From: Stratiolaelaps scimitus
Lineage: Eukaryota; Arthropoda; Arachnida; Mesostigmata; Laelapidae
Assembly: GCA_019614645.1 (NCBI GenBank)
Contig: JABWDB010000007.1
Span: 3,782,001 to 3,846,000, forward strand
Reading direction: 5' to 3'
Length of the DNA: 64,000 nucleotides
Shown here: in pieces, positions 40,720-53,410 of the stretch
Position numbering within the stretch: the first letter of the stretch is position 1
Layout: every line of letters starts with the position of its first letter
Translations under genes and position numbers: made by a program
The notes under the pieces: model-generated
Told to the model about the DNA's origin: nothing
What the model saw: only the letters and a program-made list of their open reading frames with translations
Database searches by the model: none

Positions 40720-40753
40720 CCTCTCTTTTCTTCTATGCGTTGACACCTTGCAG
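40720..40753 (+). other. Splice acceptor of the Slp-domain exon
   Basis: A pyrimidine-rich run (ctctctcctctcttttcttct at its core, 40713-40734) is followed by cttgcag ending at 40753. The reading frame of the zinc-finger domain runs unbroken from this point, which supports use of this AG rather than an upstream start codon. The TTG at 40740 falls inside the acceptor and is not a translation start. Confidence 0.8.
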
Positions 40754-41032
40754 ACACCTGAAGGCTGAGCTACAACGTCTACGCAAGCGGGGGGCTCTGC
40801 GACCCGGGCTTGATCCCGAACGGTCGTGTGCGCGGTGCCTATCGCCATTGGGCCGCGTTCTCAACCGGGGCGCGCAGTGTCCCGTCTGCCGCAAGAAGGT
40901 CTGCAAAGACTGCCGCCTCTATGACAGCGGGGTGGTCACATCTCCCACGAGCGGAACGCCGACGCCGAGCACCGGCAGTGGCTCGAACAACAACGCCACC
41001 CATTGGATATGCGTACTCTGCCAAAAGCAACT
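40754..41032 (+). CDS. btsz: Internal exon of a synaptotagmin-like protein (Slp/bitesize): Rab-binding SHD with FYVE-type zinc finger
   Basis: Seen: an open 279-nt exon lies between an acceptor (cttgcag, AG at 40752-40753) and a consensus donor (gtgagt from 41033). It starts with the third base of one codon and ends after the second base of another. It encodes about 92 residues: a basic helix end (HLKAELQRLRKRGA, residues 1-14), then cysteine pairs at about 25/28, 42/45, 50/53 and 86/89, with the LNRGAQC and KKVCKDCR blocks and a tryptophan (HWIC) before the last pair. Residues 58-81 are a Ser/Thr/Pro/Gly/Asn-rich insert between the third and fourth pairs. Known: this is the Slp homology domain, which binds GTP-loaded Rab27-type GTPases and docks secretory vesicles at the plasma membrane; C2 domains normally follow far downstream. 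The LNRG block and basic helix fit Slp4/Slp5/bitesize better than rabphilin or RIM. In-frame TGA at 41034 shows the donor must be used. The first helix, the second SHD helix and the C2 domains were not found here. Fly bitesize orthology is inferred. Confidence 0.85.
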
Positions 41033-44000
41033 GTGAGTCTCCTATCCACATGCGATCTCGATGAATAATGATAAATAGAATAACGAGTAGATTTTGAGGT
41101 TGTTAGCGATCAGCGTTCGATATACTACGGATACACTTGAGTTTATAAAAAGTTACCAAGCAGCACAATACAATATATATATATATATATATATATTCGA
41201 ATGCATCTGCCTCCTTAACTCTTCCATTTAGCCGTGTAAGCGGGTATAATTTAGCAAATTTAAAAAAAAAAATTGCATAACTTAGCTCATTATGAAGAGA
41301 GAGAGCTTTGTGATCAGTTTCACAACGAGAGCAATTTTCAATTCGATTTTAACACGAGCACGTTTAACTGAAGCCAATCCACTACATATAACTCGGTTAC
41401 AAGCTGGATCAAGCATGATCATTTGACGGATAGCTTCGATAGCATTCCCACGAAAGTTGCGTATCTGAGAGTTACGTACTCGGCGTCTCGCAATGACCTT
41501 ATGTGATTTTCTATAAAAAATATGAAATAAGTTTATATTTAGCAGCTCAATAAATCGTCTATTAATAATATGTGCAGAGCTCAATGAAATTAAAACGATG
41601 TATTTTTTAAGAACTGCTGTACACCAATGCATAGAGTCGACGTTTTAACCTACTTCTATATATATATATATATGTATATATAGCTCAAACGCTTTCACTC
41701 ACACGTATTGTACACAGATTGTAGTTCGATTTCACTGAAACGGCGTCGATTGATCAGATGTCGTTTTACGCTTCTGCAATCGCATTTTGGTCAATTGCGG
41801 TATTTTCTTCTCTTCTGCCCGATCATCGTCGACGTCGTCCTTTTCACTGTTTACCGCAGAGTCCACCCACCGCCCCTGCGTTGCCTTCAGTTTTCTCATC
41901 CATCGACGAAGTCCACTACTAGTTGTATAGAATCATCGCTATGTGGTCTACATATATATAAATATATATATTATATATATGGATAGATCGAGAGAGACAG
42001 ATACAAGACTGATATTCTATATATACGCTCTCTTCTTGTTCTTCTTGTCGCCTACCAACGGCAGCAGAAATCTTTGCACTATCCTATTTATTGGCGTTGG
42101 CTGACCAAATGGCACCCGGCTTTCAGAGGCAGCCAGCCGGACACGCAGCGAGTACCGGTTGGCCGGCAATCACAAAAGCAGCATCAAATTCAGAGGTCAT
42201 CGGTCAGGGGTGGCGCCTTTGGCGCCTTAGCCGTGTGAAAGTGAGCCGTACGCAGGCACTGATGTGGGCTTTCGTCGACACTACGAGTTTCCTTCTGCAC
42301 TCTGCCGGTGTTTTCTTCGACGCCGTCTGCTCCACATTCTGCTGCCGTAGCTGCTATCCCGCAGTCGCCGCCACGGCCTCGTTCTCCTCAATGCTCTAGA
42401 AATGTGTTTTTCTTATCGATTGCTCCGCTGAGCGTTCATCTGCTTGTCCGACCGTCTGCTCGTCTACGGAAGGGTTGGTCTGTGGGTCTGCTGTGTTCCC
42501 AGCCACTTCTTCGACCCCCGGACATACCCCTCGCCGTTCGCCGGGGGTGCTTTTGCCCCACGAACATCGTCTCCATCACATCCTCTTTCATTGCTTTCCT
42601 TAGGAGGGTACTGCCATCCGACCTCAATCGACCCCTTCTACCGATCTTCCGTGTTTCGTCCTTCTTGCATTTTTCCTCCATCTCTAGGAGCACTTAATCG
42701 TTTCTGGCTTCTTCATTCTTACGTTCTCCTGCTGCTGGCCCGGAAGAACCAACAGTAACCGCCATAACAGCGGTCGCAGCTTCTCGTCGCCCATCGTCGT
42801 CCGTCCGCTCCAATGCAGAAGGCGCCATCGCGTTCGTCACGGGGGCGGCAGAGTGGCCGCAGTCCGCGGCCGCCACGTATTTCGCCGTCGGCCAATTTGG
42901 GTTTGAATCAATTTAGTCGAATACGGGGAACTATAGCGGGTGGGGGTAGGGCAGAGTCGATGAGGCCAGGTTCATTTCAACCTTTCAACCTACGCTCGTT
43001 GGGCTGTTTAACCTATCGGGACGCTTGGACGATAGACAAGAAGAGGAGCTCGAAGGGCCCAAGGCCGCAGGCCCCAAATAAAGGAAAGCCGATAACGGAA
43101 AGTTCGCCCTGTGGGAAGAGGCAGGCGAGACAGGTCAAGGCTCGATCGGCTGGCGCCGCGTGCCGGAAGTCTAGTTGACGTAATCACCCCATGCTCGCGT
43201 GCTAGCCTCGATAGCGTTCTGCATAAAGATAAACAGCACCTTGAAGGAAACGCATTTCGCTTGCAAAAAAGGGCCTTAAGGAGAGATGTTTGTCATTGTG
43301 GCCCTGCCTGTTGTGACGAGTTCAGTTCACTGAACTGTGAAATTCATGCCCGCGCCCCGAAGGGATGATGCCAATATCTACGACAGAGCACTGTAATGCA
43401 CCGCAGGCAGCAATTCGCAAGCACGGCTGGCTGGTCACATCTCACTGAGCCCATAGAGGGCCACGAAGGGTACGCGTAACAACAACCCATAGCGAGAGGG
43501 GTCCTTCCGCTTGCACTAGCCAAAGGGGCGGTGACTTCCTCTCTCTCTCTCTATCAGCGGGCTATGAGCAAAAAAACCTGTGGAGAGACAGCTTGACGTA
43601 TTGTCTGCGCAGCTTACCTGCGGCCCTGCCAAATTACGCAAGACGTCAAGATCAATATCCTTTTGTAACAATGTTGTGACTCAGAGCGGCTGGTGTCGTC
43701 GCTCGCCTTCGCTGAACTATCTCAATCTACACACACACACCTATATGGTAGACGCACTTGATCGCCTAATTGACAGCAGCTAATTGACTTCGCTGCTTGA
43801 AACTGATTTCAGTCAGTTTTCAATAAAAAAGAACAACAATCTAGTGGAACAGTTGATCCTTATCGTTGTCCGTCTACACGAAACACGCTGCACGGTCTGT
43901 CCCCTTCATCTGGATGCTATTAAACATTCGCATTCCCCACAGATAGATAAAGCGTTCTACTCATTGTAGTTGCTCGTCCTTCCTCGAACATAAGATAACC

Positions 44001-47000
44001 CATACCGTGTTTCGCGAGTTTATCACAAAATTGTCGCAGTCTCCTTTTACGACCCGTTGTTGTTATTGTCGCTGTTGCTGTTATTGTTGTTGTTGTTGCT
44101 GTCTACGTAAATACATCCGCACGCTTCCACCGATCCAATATGTCGCAATCATCTCCCCTACAGTCAGCAGGTATACGCATCCCATCAGGGGTGGCCGGGT
44201 GATTCCTTCCGTCTGATCTGGGGATCTTTGGAGCTGTTCTGGCCGTCAAATGCTTCATTTGCCGGATGGAACGATGCGCACGCCACACATAGCCGTAGGT
44301 CGCAGAGGTCTTCCCTTGCCGGCCTCAATTGTAGCTGCCTCCTCGGCCGCAAGCGTGACGCCAACGGAGCAAAGTCAAGCAGAATCGCAAGGCAGTATTG
44401 TCATTTTGCCGTTCCCCGCACGACTACGACGTGCGTCAGCGGCCACGATGGAGGGTGGGCCATAGCGAGCGGAGGAGGCTCCGCCGCCATCTGCAGTGGT
44501 ACCAGGCGACGAGATGGGCAGTGCCAAGGTTGGACGAGTGAACTTTGCCGCGCGACCGATGCTGCTTTGATATCTTGCGATGATCTAGTCGTTGTTGTTG
44601 CTGCTGCTGCTGCTGTTGTTACTACTGCGATTGTGCTACAATAGTCGACCGTTGTCGCTTACGTGTGAGCACGCCGTTGCGATTTGTTCATCGTTATCTT
44701 CTTCCGCCAAGGCAGCGGCGGCGGCGGTGGCGGCGGAGGCAAACGCCAGCACGCGCAGAACGCAAAAAGATGAGTGGGTTGAAATTGCAGTTACGACGGC
44801 CCCCGTTTCGTGCTTTTCGGAACGGTGACAGCGGTTGCGGTCTGCGGTCGCGCGGCGTTAATGTCATAAGAGCAGAAGCTTCTTGCTGATGCTGCTGCTG
44901 CTGTTACCGCTGCTCCCTTTGGCTCTGCTGTACAGTGTCAGCATCACTGGGGTTGTTGTTCATTGGTTCGTTTACTCGCTCGGCGGCTGGCTGATTTGTC
45001 CGCGTTCAAATTCGTCCCTGTCCACAGTCAACTTACTACCGGGCGAACGCTTCCTCCCGCCATCGAAAACACAAATGACGACGCTAATGAACATCGAGTG
45101 AACAGCCGCAGCAGCAGTCGCAGCAGCAGCGCGACCACGAATACGGTTCCGCCCGTCTCTCTGCACCGGCAGGCACTAATCTGAATAGCCGCTTCGAGTA
45201 ATGAGGATCATTAGCTGTCGCTGATCAAAACTGTTTAAGACAAAAACAGTGACACGAATCACACAACGAGCAACACATTGTTTCTGTGTAGTGTGCACGC
45301 ACGACTTAGCCACTCAGAGTGTGGCCTGGCCGGATTCAAGGATGACCAATATAAATTCATATATACTTTTATACACATATATATATATATATATATACAT
45401 GATGAGTTGGTTGGGCAATCTCGTATTTTCTCGTTATCAGCTACATAGCATTATGTTCAATTGACCACAAGCTAACATTGTTAGCACGGTCTATTTGAAT
45501 GAGCGTCGAGAATGACATGTGTAGCATATGTTTGGTTACGACGCTGAACCACGAACCAGCCGCGTACACGTGACTCAAATCGAGTCGCTTCGTCATTCCT
45601 CCCTCCCCCAAAAAATAAACCATCTGAATAATATATATATATATATATATATATAATATAATATATATGTAGTATTTGCGCTATATACATTATATATGAT
45701 ATCAAGGAGTGGTGTTTGATGATCCTCGGTCATGAAATAAGGAGTAAATCGGCCATCGACAGACGGTTAACGAGGGCTTCACTACCTGAAGTATGCTAAC
45801 GCGTGTTCAACGTGTTATCGAGTAATCGTGAGGGGCCTGTCCATGACGGTGCAATAGGCTGATACGGCGCCATGAACCTTGGATGATTCTGTGTCTTTGT
45901 TTTAAACTATCGTTGTTTACGTCGTTTCAGCCATTACCGTGTGTTCAGTTGAACACGCTTGACTTGTGATTTAAATGGATAGATCGCTATTAACTGGTAG
46001 ACACAATGGTAGGACCACGTCCATGATTCCCCGCATCGGCGCCAGCCGTCGAGAAAAATAGCCACGGGGCTGCCGCTTCATTACGTGATTCGATGTTTTT
46101 GTGTTCATCGAATACATTTGTATGCGTATATGATACCTATGGACAGATCTGTTATTATAAGAGGCTGCCCTCACAGAAAGGCAACAAATATATGGGATAC
46201 TTGTGTGATGGTGCGCTTACCGAAAATGATTCAAACGACGCTGGAATTGATTTGCATATATTTCAACTTCTTGGTATGTAATAGGATTTCTGTTCGCCCC
46301 GCAGACGTAACGCTCGCAGCAGTGAAGTACCCGTGAGGTCGCGTGACAATACCAAATGGGTTTTTTCTGAGGTTCGAAGTTGAAATCGCGGTTGGAATCG
46401 CAGTTACGAATAGCTGCTCGGGGTCCGACGTTGTCCGCAGGTTGAGATCGAGCGCACTCGCCTCGAAGCCGACAACCCGTGCACGCGTTTACAAAGTTCG
46501 AAATAGTGACATTGCAAAAAACCTTCCGAGGGAGGACACGTCTTCGCCCGTCAGCCCCATTACACAATAGCAACAATGCTACGCACGAACCAAATTGCAA
46601 GAGGACACGAGTGAATTAGCCGCTGCCGGCCGCGGTAGCTCGCTGGATGTAGAGTGTCAGCCGTGCGGTGGTTTGATGATTTATTTATCAAATGAGAATG
46701 GATCTGATGGGATTTGCATGACTGTCCACGATATTTATTTTATTACCCGGCAAACGCAGGACTCGCTACTGCTCGTTCGCGCTGTCCACCCGATTTGTTA
46801 CCTGCATTTTGCTATGGGATAGACTGAGCTGTGGCTAGGTTCTCGCGTAATGGGGCTTGCTCGGTGGCCTTGTTCGTTTGTTCATGATTAGTGTTGAACT
46901 AAACGCATTGCGTCCATATTTGGCCTGCCCAAAGACAGACCAACGAGGATTGCTCGATGTGGGGCTGCTACATCTCGAAGATTACGGACACGTAACCGAT

Positions 47001-47940
47001 CGTCGGTTGAAGAACAGCTCGCGTTCTGTTACTTCATCTTCGATCTTCACTGCCGACATCACTCATGGTGGAGCGATCGGAAGAGCAATGAGATCACCAG
47101 CGGCAGAGCACAGCGTTCGTGGCCAATAGCTTCAGCTTAGAGAAGGGCAGCTGCTGGTTAGCAACTTAAGGTGTCGTATCAGACGACGTCGTACGCCGTC
47201 ATCTCTGACCGTCTGCGACTGTGACGATCGGACAGCCTGTCTCCTGCCAACCCACAAGAAACGTCAGCCACTGACGGAAGCGGCGAACAGCGGGCAGAAC
47301 ATCAGAGAATCGTTGTCGTCGTCGTCTTCGTCACCAACGCTGGTCAATCAAATGATAATGATTATCGATATCGGCAAAAAGGTGGTCAAAGGTTTTTGTA
47401 AAATTAGTATTTCGTTCATGCGTATGTAACGGTGTTTGTGAGGGAGAGAAGCCTGGATTGCGTAAAGTCTTATATAATAATAATAATTGTCAACTAAACG
47501 AATCGGTTGTGTCAGGCTGTCTGACGAGAAAGTTTACTAAGGTCGACGGTCGGAGGGATTCCGGGGCTTGGAAGGTAATTTGAATCGAGCGAGGAATAAA
47601 TCAAAGATTATCTCAATTATTCCACTATTAACTATTAATTACGAGAAGGAAAGGAAAACGCAGGAGTAAAACTGATACAGCTAAACTCCCACCGAAATAA
47701 TATTAGCCGTAATGTAATACCGGGATTAGTCTTCTAAGGCCGCTGACAGCGACTTTCACTACGAGACTCGAAAATTGCGTAACGACAGTTAAGGTAAGTT
47801 ATGGAGAGCGGAGGATAGAAATCCTCATCAGCCATGTACATGTATTTCTACGATACATATATGTACAAAGTTAGGCTAGCCTGTGTACAATTTGTATTTT
47901 CATACTAGCGGGTTCGTTTTGACCGTGTACCACTATAAAT
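41033..47940. other. Probable intron downstream of the Slp exon; no further exon identified
   Basis: The next Slp exon should continue in phase with a basic helix containing a Gly-Glu/Lys-Trp-type motif, but none was found. TA tracts lie at 41172-41196, at about 41659-41682 and 41950-41979, and at about 45378-45398 and 45631-45668. GC-richer frames at 42.3-43.2 kb include a basic, disordered-looking + frame (42813-43178) that could be a linker exon, but I see no clear splice boundary. CTG/GTT triplet runs lie at about 44085-44100, 44590-44620 and 44884-44905. Confidence 0.45.
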
Positions 47941-47946
47941 AAATTG

Positions 47947-48117
47947 TCCGGACTGACTCTCACCCTCAAAATATTTAACGTCCACGGTACAACCGCTTTC
48001 AACACTGCCGATTCACAAGAGAGACAACCTCTTTGAAATGCAAATGTGCTACGGTGGGGATCGAACCCGTGCGTGCACCTACGTGTCTTCTCCGTGCACT
48101 ACCAAAACCACTAGATA
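47947..48117 (-). mobile_element. tRNA-derived SINE-like copy, minus orientation
   Basis: Read on the minus strand, an A-box-like stretch (tagtggttttggtagtgc, about 48098-48115) is followed about 30 bases on by a good RNA polymerase III B box, gggttcgatcccc (48056-48068). Then come about 110 bases of unrelated body ending in a tail block around gttgtaccgtggacgtt. The body is clearly homologous, in inverted orientation, to 48345-48520, with matching blocks such as gcaaatgtgc and taacgtccacggtacaac. The head does not fold into a standard tRNA that I can draw, so this is a SINE head rather than a functional tRNA gene. Alternatively the two copies are the long inverted ends of one foldback element. 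Confidence 0.6.
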
Positions 48118-48344
48118 AATTAATCTAATGAAAAAGACAACAGCATATTTTCCTGTCCATTGTATTTATGCCATATAACGTTCCGGGTGGTGTTTTGATG
48201 TGGGAACCTCGTAAGGGATTGTATTTACATTTGTAACCTTACGTAGGCGAGTTGACCGCCCAGCTGGCGAATTGATATTGGTAACTCAACGTATCTGAAG
48301 GAATCACAGGTCCTGTGCTATTGTATTGATTGGACAATTTGAGA

Positions 48345-48520
48345 CGATTCACAGTTGTGGGTTTGGTGAGTTGGGAAAAGGCACACAGGTGGACGGGTTC
48401 GATCGCCACCGTTGCACATTTGCATTGAAAGGGGTTGTCCGTCTTATTAATCGGCACTGCTTAGGAAAACAGCTGTTGTACCGTGGACGTTAAATGCTTA
48501 AGGCTGTGAGTCAGCCCGGA
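48345..48520 (+). mobile_element. tRNA-derived SINE-like copy, plus orientation
   Basis: This is the partner of the copy at 47947-48117. The B box ggttcgatcgcc (48396-48407) has one change from the consensus, and the A-box region (gtttggtgagttgg, 48361-48374) is more worn. The body shares cacatttgcatt, cggcactg and gttgtaccgtggacgttaaa with the other copy. The homology ends at about ccgga (48516-48520), which mirrors tccgg at 47947-47951. The 227 bases between the copies look unique. The paired ends are why a single 574-bp foldback element stays possible. Confidence 0.6.
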
Positions 48521-51140
48521 AGATTCGTAATGGGCCACATGCCGCACCGAGGCAGTGGTCATTAACCTAGAGCAATTAGTATGTATGGAAATATATTTGA
48601 CACAGTGAAGGTAGGCTCAGCAAACTGGAACTCGAATTAACCGTTGAGCAGAGCATGTTCATTCGTTAATCCAGGATTGTAACGAACGATGGAGGAACAA
48701 CCTTGCATCGTCGCTGATCGTGAACCAATAAGTGGGGTCGCATGAAAATATCTAGCACATTGACTAATGTTACTTATGGTCACTGGTCACTCCTTCCGGC
48801 GTCGACGTCCAACGTCGAGATAAAGTACGTCATTATTTTTGTCGCCCCTAGAAATATCCTCTTATTTCGTATTCGCTAGAATAACCCCACCCTCTGTTCC
48901 TCTACATCACATGTAGCATCGCGTGCGAGTCCATTGGATGGAGTCCGACCATAGCCAATCACCACATATCCGCTTACCAAAAAATCGGTAACGTGCAAAG
49001 CAATATACACCTTCACAAAATGAATCGGCAATAATTTCCGACATCGAGGAAAGTCAACGTTGGCGAAAAGAAAAATGCTCCTCCTCGATCTGGTGGCGAT
49101 CCACTTTTGTGCAACGGTGTGCGAGGGAGGGGATTTTCAATCTGTCATATTTCGTGTAATGCTGGCTTTACATGTCGCCCTAATTTATCTGCATTTCGCT
49201 GTCACTCTCCGTTCACCTACCTCCGACGACTGGGGGTGGTCCCTGTGCTGCTGGTCGTACCCTATGACATCGGAACAACAGTCCGAGAGCAGCCAGGGAT
49301 ACATTTTGGAGCATTGCTGTGCCAAGAGAGTGATGTGGGTGCAGCTGACAAATGTACGATGTGGCGGTCCCCGTGTCAGCGGTCCTCCGTCCATGTCTGG
49401 TCTAGTGCAAAATGCAAATAGCAACAAGGAACAGAAATAACAGAAAGTCGCCGGGGATTAGCATTTCGTTGGTGGCGATTAGTCTGAGCAGGGAATCAAC
49501 ACCCAGCCAAGACAGGCGACACAAACTGCTCAAACGGCAGTGCCAACGACATCCGGGTAGTGGCGCCGGCCAGTGCTCGCCCCGCGTCGGATGAAGTACG
49601 CGACGTGGCTTGGACGTGGGAGATACGTGTTGCCAGCAGCAGAGCCGTAGCACGTATAATAATAGCGCAGGATCTCTCGGGATGGACGTGCGTGCTCTCG
49701 GAGGCATCCGTGCGGCGTCGCCTGTTGCCGTTTCGTCCTTCAGTTACAATACTCACAAGGGTATTTCGTATAGGTCCCTGTCTCCTTGATCCGTTTCTCC
49801 TCTTGGGCTATGAGTACGCCGCCCATTACCGCCATCCGGCTTCAGCGAGTGCATTGGGTGTTTCCGCATTAGGTAACCAGTCATCTGTCTTGTCCCAGCG
49901 TGTTTTCTTCATCTCTCTCCCTCTCTCCTCTCTCCCTCTCTCTCTCTCTGTCGTTTTTCTGGCATCGAGAGACAAAATGCAGAGGGGGACATCGAGAGGC
50001 GAGCGATACAGCGAAATATTTCGACGACATGACACTGCACGAAGCACATACCACCATCATGGTTATTGTCCGCTCCGCCGTCGCCGGCATCGGCCGGTCG
50101 TCGTCGTCGGCACGAGAGGAACAGCAATGCTAGATCCGGTTTGATGAGGGGGCTCTCCTCCGTGGTTGGTTCCTACCACCCGGCTCCTCTATGTGAGGGT
50201 ATCTCATAACCGTTGATGGCCTTCCTTTGTGAAGGGAGTGTACGAGGTGTCCTTCTGCTCCCAGCATTGATGGGTGAGAGAGAGAGGGAAGTATATTATA
50301 GATATCAGTCTGTGAAACAATTCCTCAGGGTGAATGTCCTCCGCGTCGTTGCCCTTCGCTTGCGCCATCACTGCTGCAAGCATTATGGTTGCGCTCGGTT
50401 CAGCCGCTCAGGACGGCGGAGCTGGCGAATTCGTGGGTGACGGGTTGCGCTCCCTGGTGTACCACTGTACACTGTCTCGAGCTGTACAAACGTCGTACGT
50501 GTGTGAACACTGATCTTAGAGGGTTATAAAGGTCGAGAAAACGCCGATGAAAGCAGACGAACACAATCCCAACGGGCCCTACCCGGCAATGTACACGGAT
50601 GGCACGCTGCACGTAAGGAAATGGGGCTGTCGGCCATGCTCATCCCATACTTGCCTTTTTTTTTCGGACAGATTCATCAGTACTGCTCTGCAATAGCTGA
50701 TGTGTTTTACCTTATCGCACGAGCAACATTTTGAATGTTTGACAGCGCAGATCAAGTTTTGACTCACCCTCAAGGCTATTGACTATCAGAGTGCTGATTT
50801 AGCTGCGTACCCCCCGAACTACGACTGTTCGTGCGTGATTTCGGTCGTCAGAACTTTTTACATGATTGTACTCACCTTACTCACCTTATATGTTGACGGT
50901 CAGCCTCATAGCAGCACCTAACGCGCAATAACTCCATCTGCCTTTCGCCTGCCGGTAGTCATGTTTGTAACCACCATCGACGATGTCGATAATCCCGCAA
51001 CCATCAGTGACTATTGCGAAATATGCATACACTAACGGTACGCATATCGATGCACCGATGAATCCTTGTGAGCGTCCTCTCTCTATTTTTTTTTGGCCTT
51101 CGAGTTGTTCTTACTTAGGCCACGGCTACGAACTACTCTC
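48521..51140. other. No recognisable gene
   Basis: Overlapping frames at 49060-50144 on both strands, a (TC)n-rich run at about 49914-49950, and nothing that matches a known protein or RNA. Confidence 0.5.
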
Positions 51141-51149
51141 GTATCATTT

Positions 51150-53318
51150 CAAACCATACGCGCCCCGCGGGACTTGAACCGGAGACGCCCAGGTTCCAAG
51201 TCGCCATCCCCACGCTATCCCCCTACTTCCTCGTCCTGCACGTCCGTCTTCCTGTCGTCGGGGGCCGTCCTCTGCGAGTCCTGTACGAGCGAACTCCGAC
51301 GTCCATCGGAGCCAACTGGTGGGTGGGTACAAGAGCGTGGCACATGTGGCCGACCACCCACGTGATACGCTTCCCTTCTCCATCAGCATCACCAGCTCTG
51401 CCGCTGCCGCCGCCGCCGCGACCGCCTCCACGTTTTCTCCCGATGATGACTCTCGTTGAACATCGTCCTCCACTTCACGCATCCCGGTCCCGGCGCGCCG
51501 CAGGTGGTTGTCGACGGACGCCGCACGTGGCTCCGTCTGTCGACTGTGGCGAGCAACGCGCGCGATCACTCGTCATCTCCGGTGCTCACCGATGATGGCG
51601 CAGCGGTCGTCGTCCGACGGCGGCCTGCCCCTCGGCGCGGACTCATCCGCTGCTGCGCTGCCGCTACCGGCACTGCTGTTTCGGCCGCTTGCTTGCTCGC
51701 GCGCTGTGGCGGGCCCTACGGTAGGATTTTCGGCTTCGGTATATTTTGGTCGTCCGCAGCAGAAGCGTCCGCGGCGGTTGTTGGTTGTTCTTCACCAGCG
51801 GCGCTGCCCGCTACCCGCCGCCGCTGCTCGCGCCGCTCCGAAGTGAATGAGGCAGCGAGCGTGAGTTCGTTTGCGCCTTGTCTCCGATAGACGACGACCA
51901 AGTGTTGCTGGCTGGCTGGCTGATCGGAGTCGGCAGCTAGATTGCCGCCAGTTGCTAGCGAGAGGCGAACGATGCTCTGCTGCTCGTAGGAGTCAGCGCA
52001 CGAGCTGCGGTGGTCCTGCTTCGTAGGATCTTGTACACTTAGCAGTAGTAGACGAACAAGGAGTAGTGGACGAGTAGAGCACGCAGCACGGTAGCCGTCA
52101 GTTGCTCCTCTGTGTCGACCCTGTGCGAACGCTGCGTGCTGACTTCGGACAGAAGCTGGTCCGGACGTACACGGAGAGCTCCCACCTCTGAGCTGCGAGG
52201 TAGCATCCTCGCCGCATTGTTCTGTTGTCGCTGCTGTCGCTGTTGCCGTTGTGCTTGTTGTGATGTGCTTCTTGCTCTTCCTGTGTTGTTGTTGTGCCTG
52301 TTGCTGTTGTTACTCAGCTGTGCGTAGATGTGTTTAGCTCGCGTAGCAGCAGTAGAATCAGCAGAAATCGTCGCAGTGAGCAGGAAGATAGTGCAGAGTT
52401 GGACGTCGATGGAAAAAGACAGAACAGCAACAGCGAAGAGGGACGCCACTTCGTGACGGCAGAGAGCACGGGTACACAGACCGTAGAAAGACGCCGATAG
52501 AGAAACGTGTGTACAGCGTGTTCTGCCAGCAGCGACCTCCGAACGGCGTCCTGCCGGCTACGAACGAGCGGTGGGAGCAGAGTATTGATCACGTCTGCGC
52601 TGATCAAGTTGTAGATGCCAGGTGGCGCCGATAGGAATTGCCGGGGGCCCACTGTTTGCCTTTGAATTTCTGAAAGCGCAGGATCAGAGCTAAATGACTG
52701 AGGGGAACTCTAATCTTGTCTCGCTAGCGAACTAGCAAGCCGGAACTACGGACGCACAGGACCAAGAGGGGGTTTGCTGCAAAGAGTTTAGGATTGGATC
52801 TGCTGCATAGGAGTTTAGGAGTTTAGGATCTTGGTCGTGTATCGTTGCATCGACGACTGATCAATCGCCACCGGCCGATTGGAGAAGATAATCGTTGGTG
52901 CTATCAACGGCTATTTGAGTTAGAGCTGCCGTCGTTGTTGTTATTATTTGTGCCGGTGCTGCCGACGAGTGAGTGGCCCTATATCGTCGTACTGTGTGGT
53001 CTTGTTACTGGAGCAACTGCCACACACCGAGGATCGAACGGATACCAGCCAACAGCGAAGGCCAAGCTACGGTGAGGTGTCGATACGTACGAGTCTTCTG
53101 CTGCACAACAGGTGTCTGACGCGGAGAGGAGCCAAAGGAGCAGGGAAGCAAGCGATCCTAGGAGGAGGTTAGGTCAACTACCTGTCAATAGGCAGAGAGT
53201 TGAACTGTGTGGGTGGGTGGGTGTATGTGCGCGCGCGACCGACCGACCGAGAGAACGAACGTGGAATTGTGAGGCGTAGCTAGAGAGCATCGACCATTCC
53301 AGGTGTTTCCCTTTTTAG
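51150..53318. promoter_or_regulatory. CpG-rich tract, possible promoter or long 5' untranslated region
   Basis: CG dinucleotides and CGG/GCC-type triplets are much denser here than in the flanks, most strongly at 51.35-51.9 kb. Frames overlap on both strands without domains. One + frame (52294-52500) is Ser/Arg/Glu-rich (SEQEDSAELDVDGKRQ) and follows acceptor-like ttactcag (52312-52319); it might be a disordered coding exon. The tract is followed by the candidate exon at 53319-53410. Promoter status is inferred from composition only. Confidence 0.3.
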
Positions 53319-53410
53319 TTTTCCAACTTCCCAACAACTCGTCCCACTTCCAGCTACTGGATACGACCGGATTACCTGAAGTCCACGTGGATCAAGGAGG
53401 GCTAAACCTG
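53319..53410 (+). CDS. Candidate 92-nt exon with strong splice sites
   Basis: A pyrimidine-rich acceptor (tttccctttttag, AG at 53317-53318) and a consensus donor (ctg|gtaagt at 53411) bound 92 bases. One frame is open across them: two leading bases, then whole codons, encoding residues such as NNSSHFQLLDTTGLPEVHVD. It could be a linker exon of the Slp gene, which lies upstream on the same strand, a coding exon of another + strand gene, or an untranslated exon below the CpG-rich tract. No domain is present in so short a piece. Confidence 0.35.

Noticed and set aside
51160..51190. tRNA-like T-arm on the minus strand (ggttcaagtcccgc)
   Set aside because: Only two base pairs form in the T stem, and no A box or acceptor stem was found upstream.
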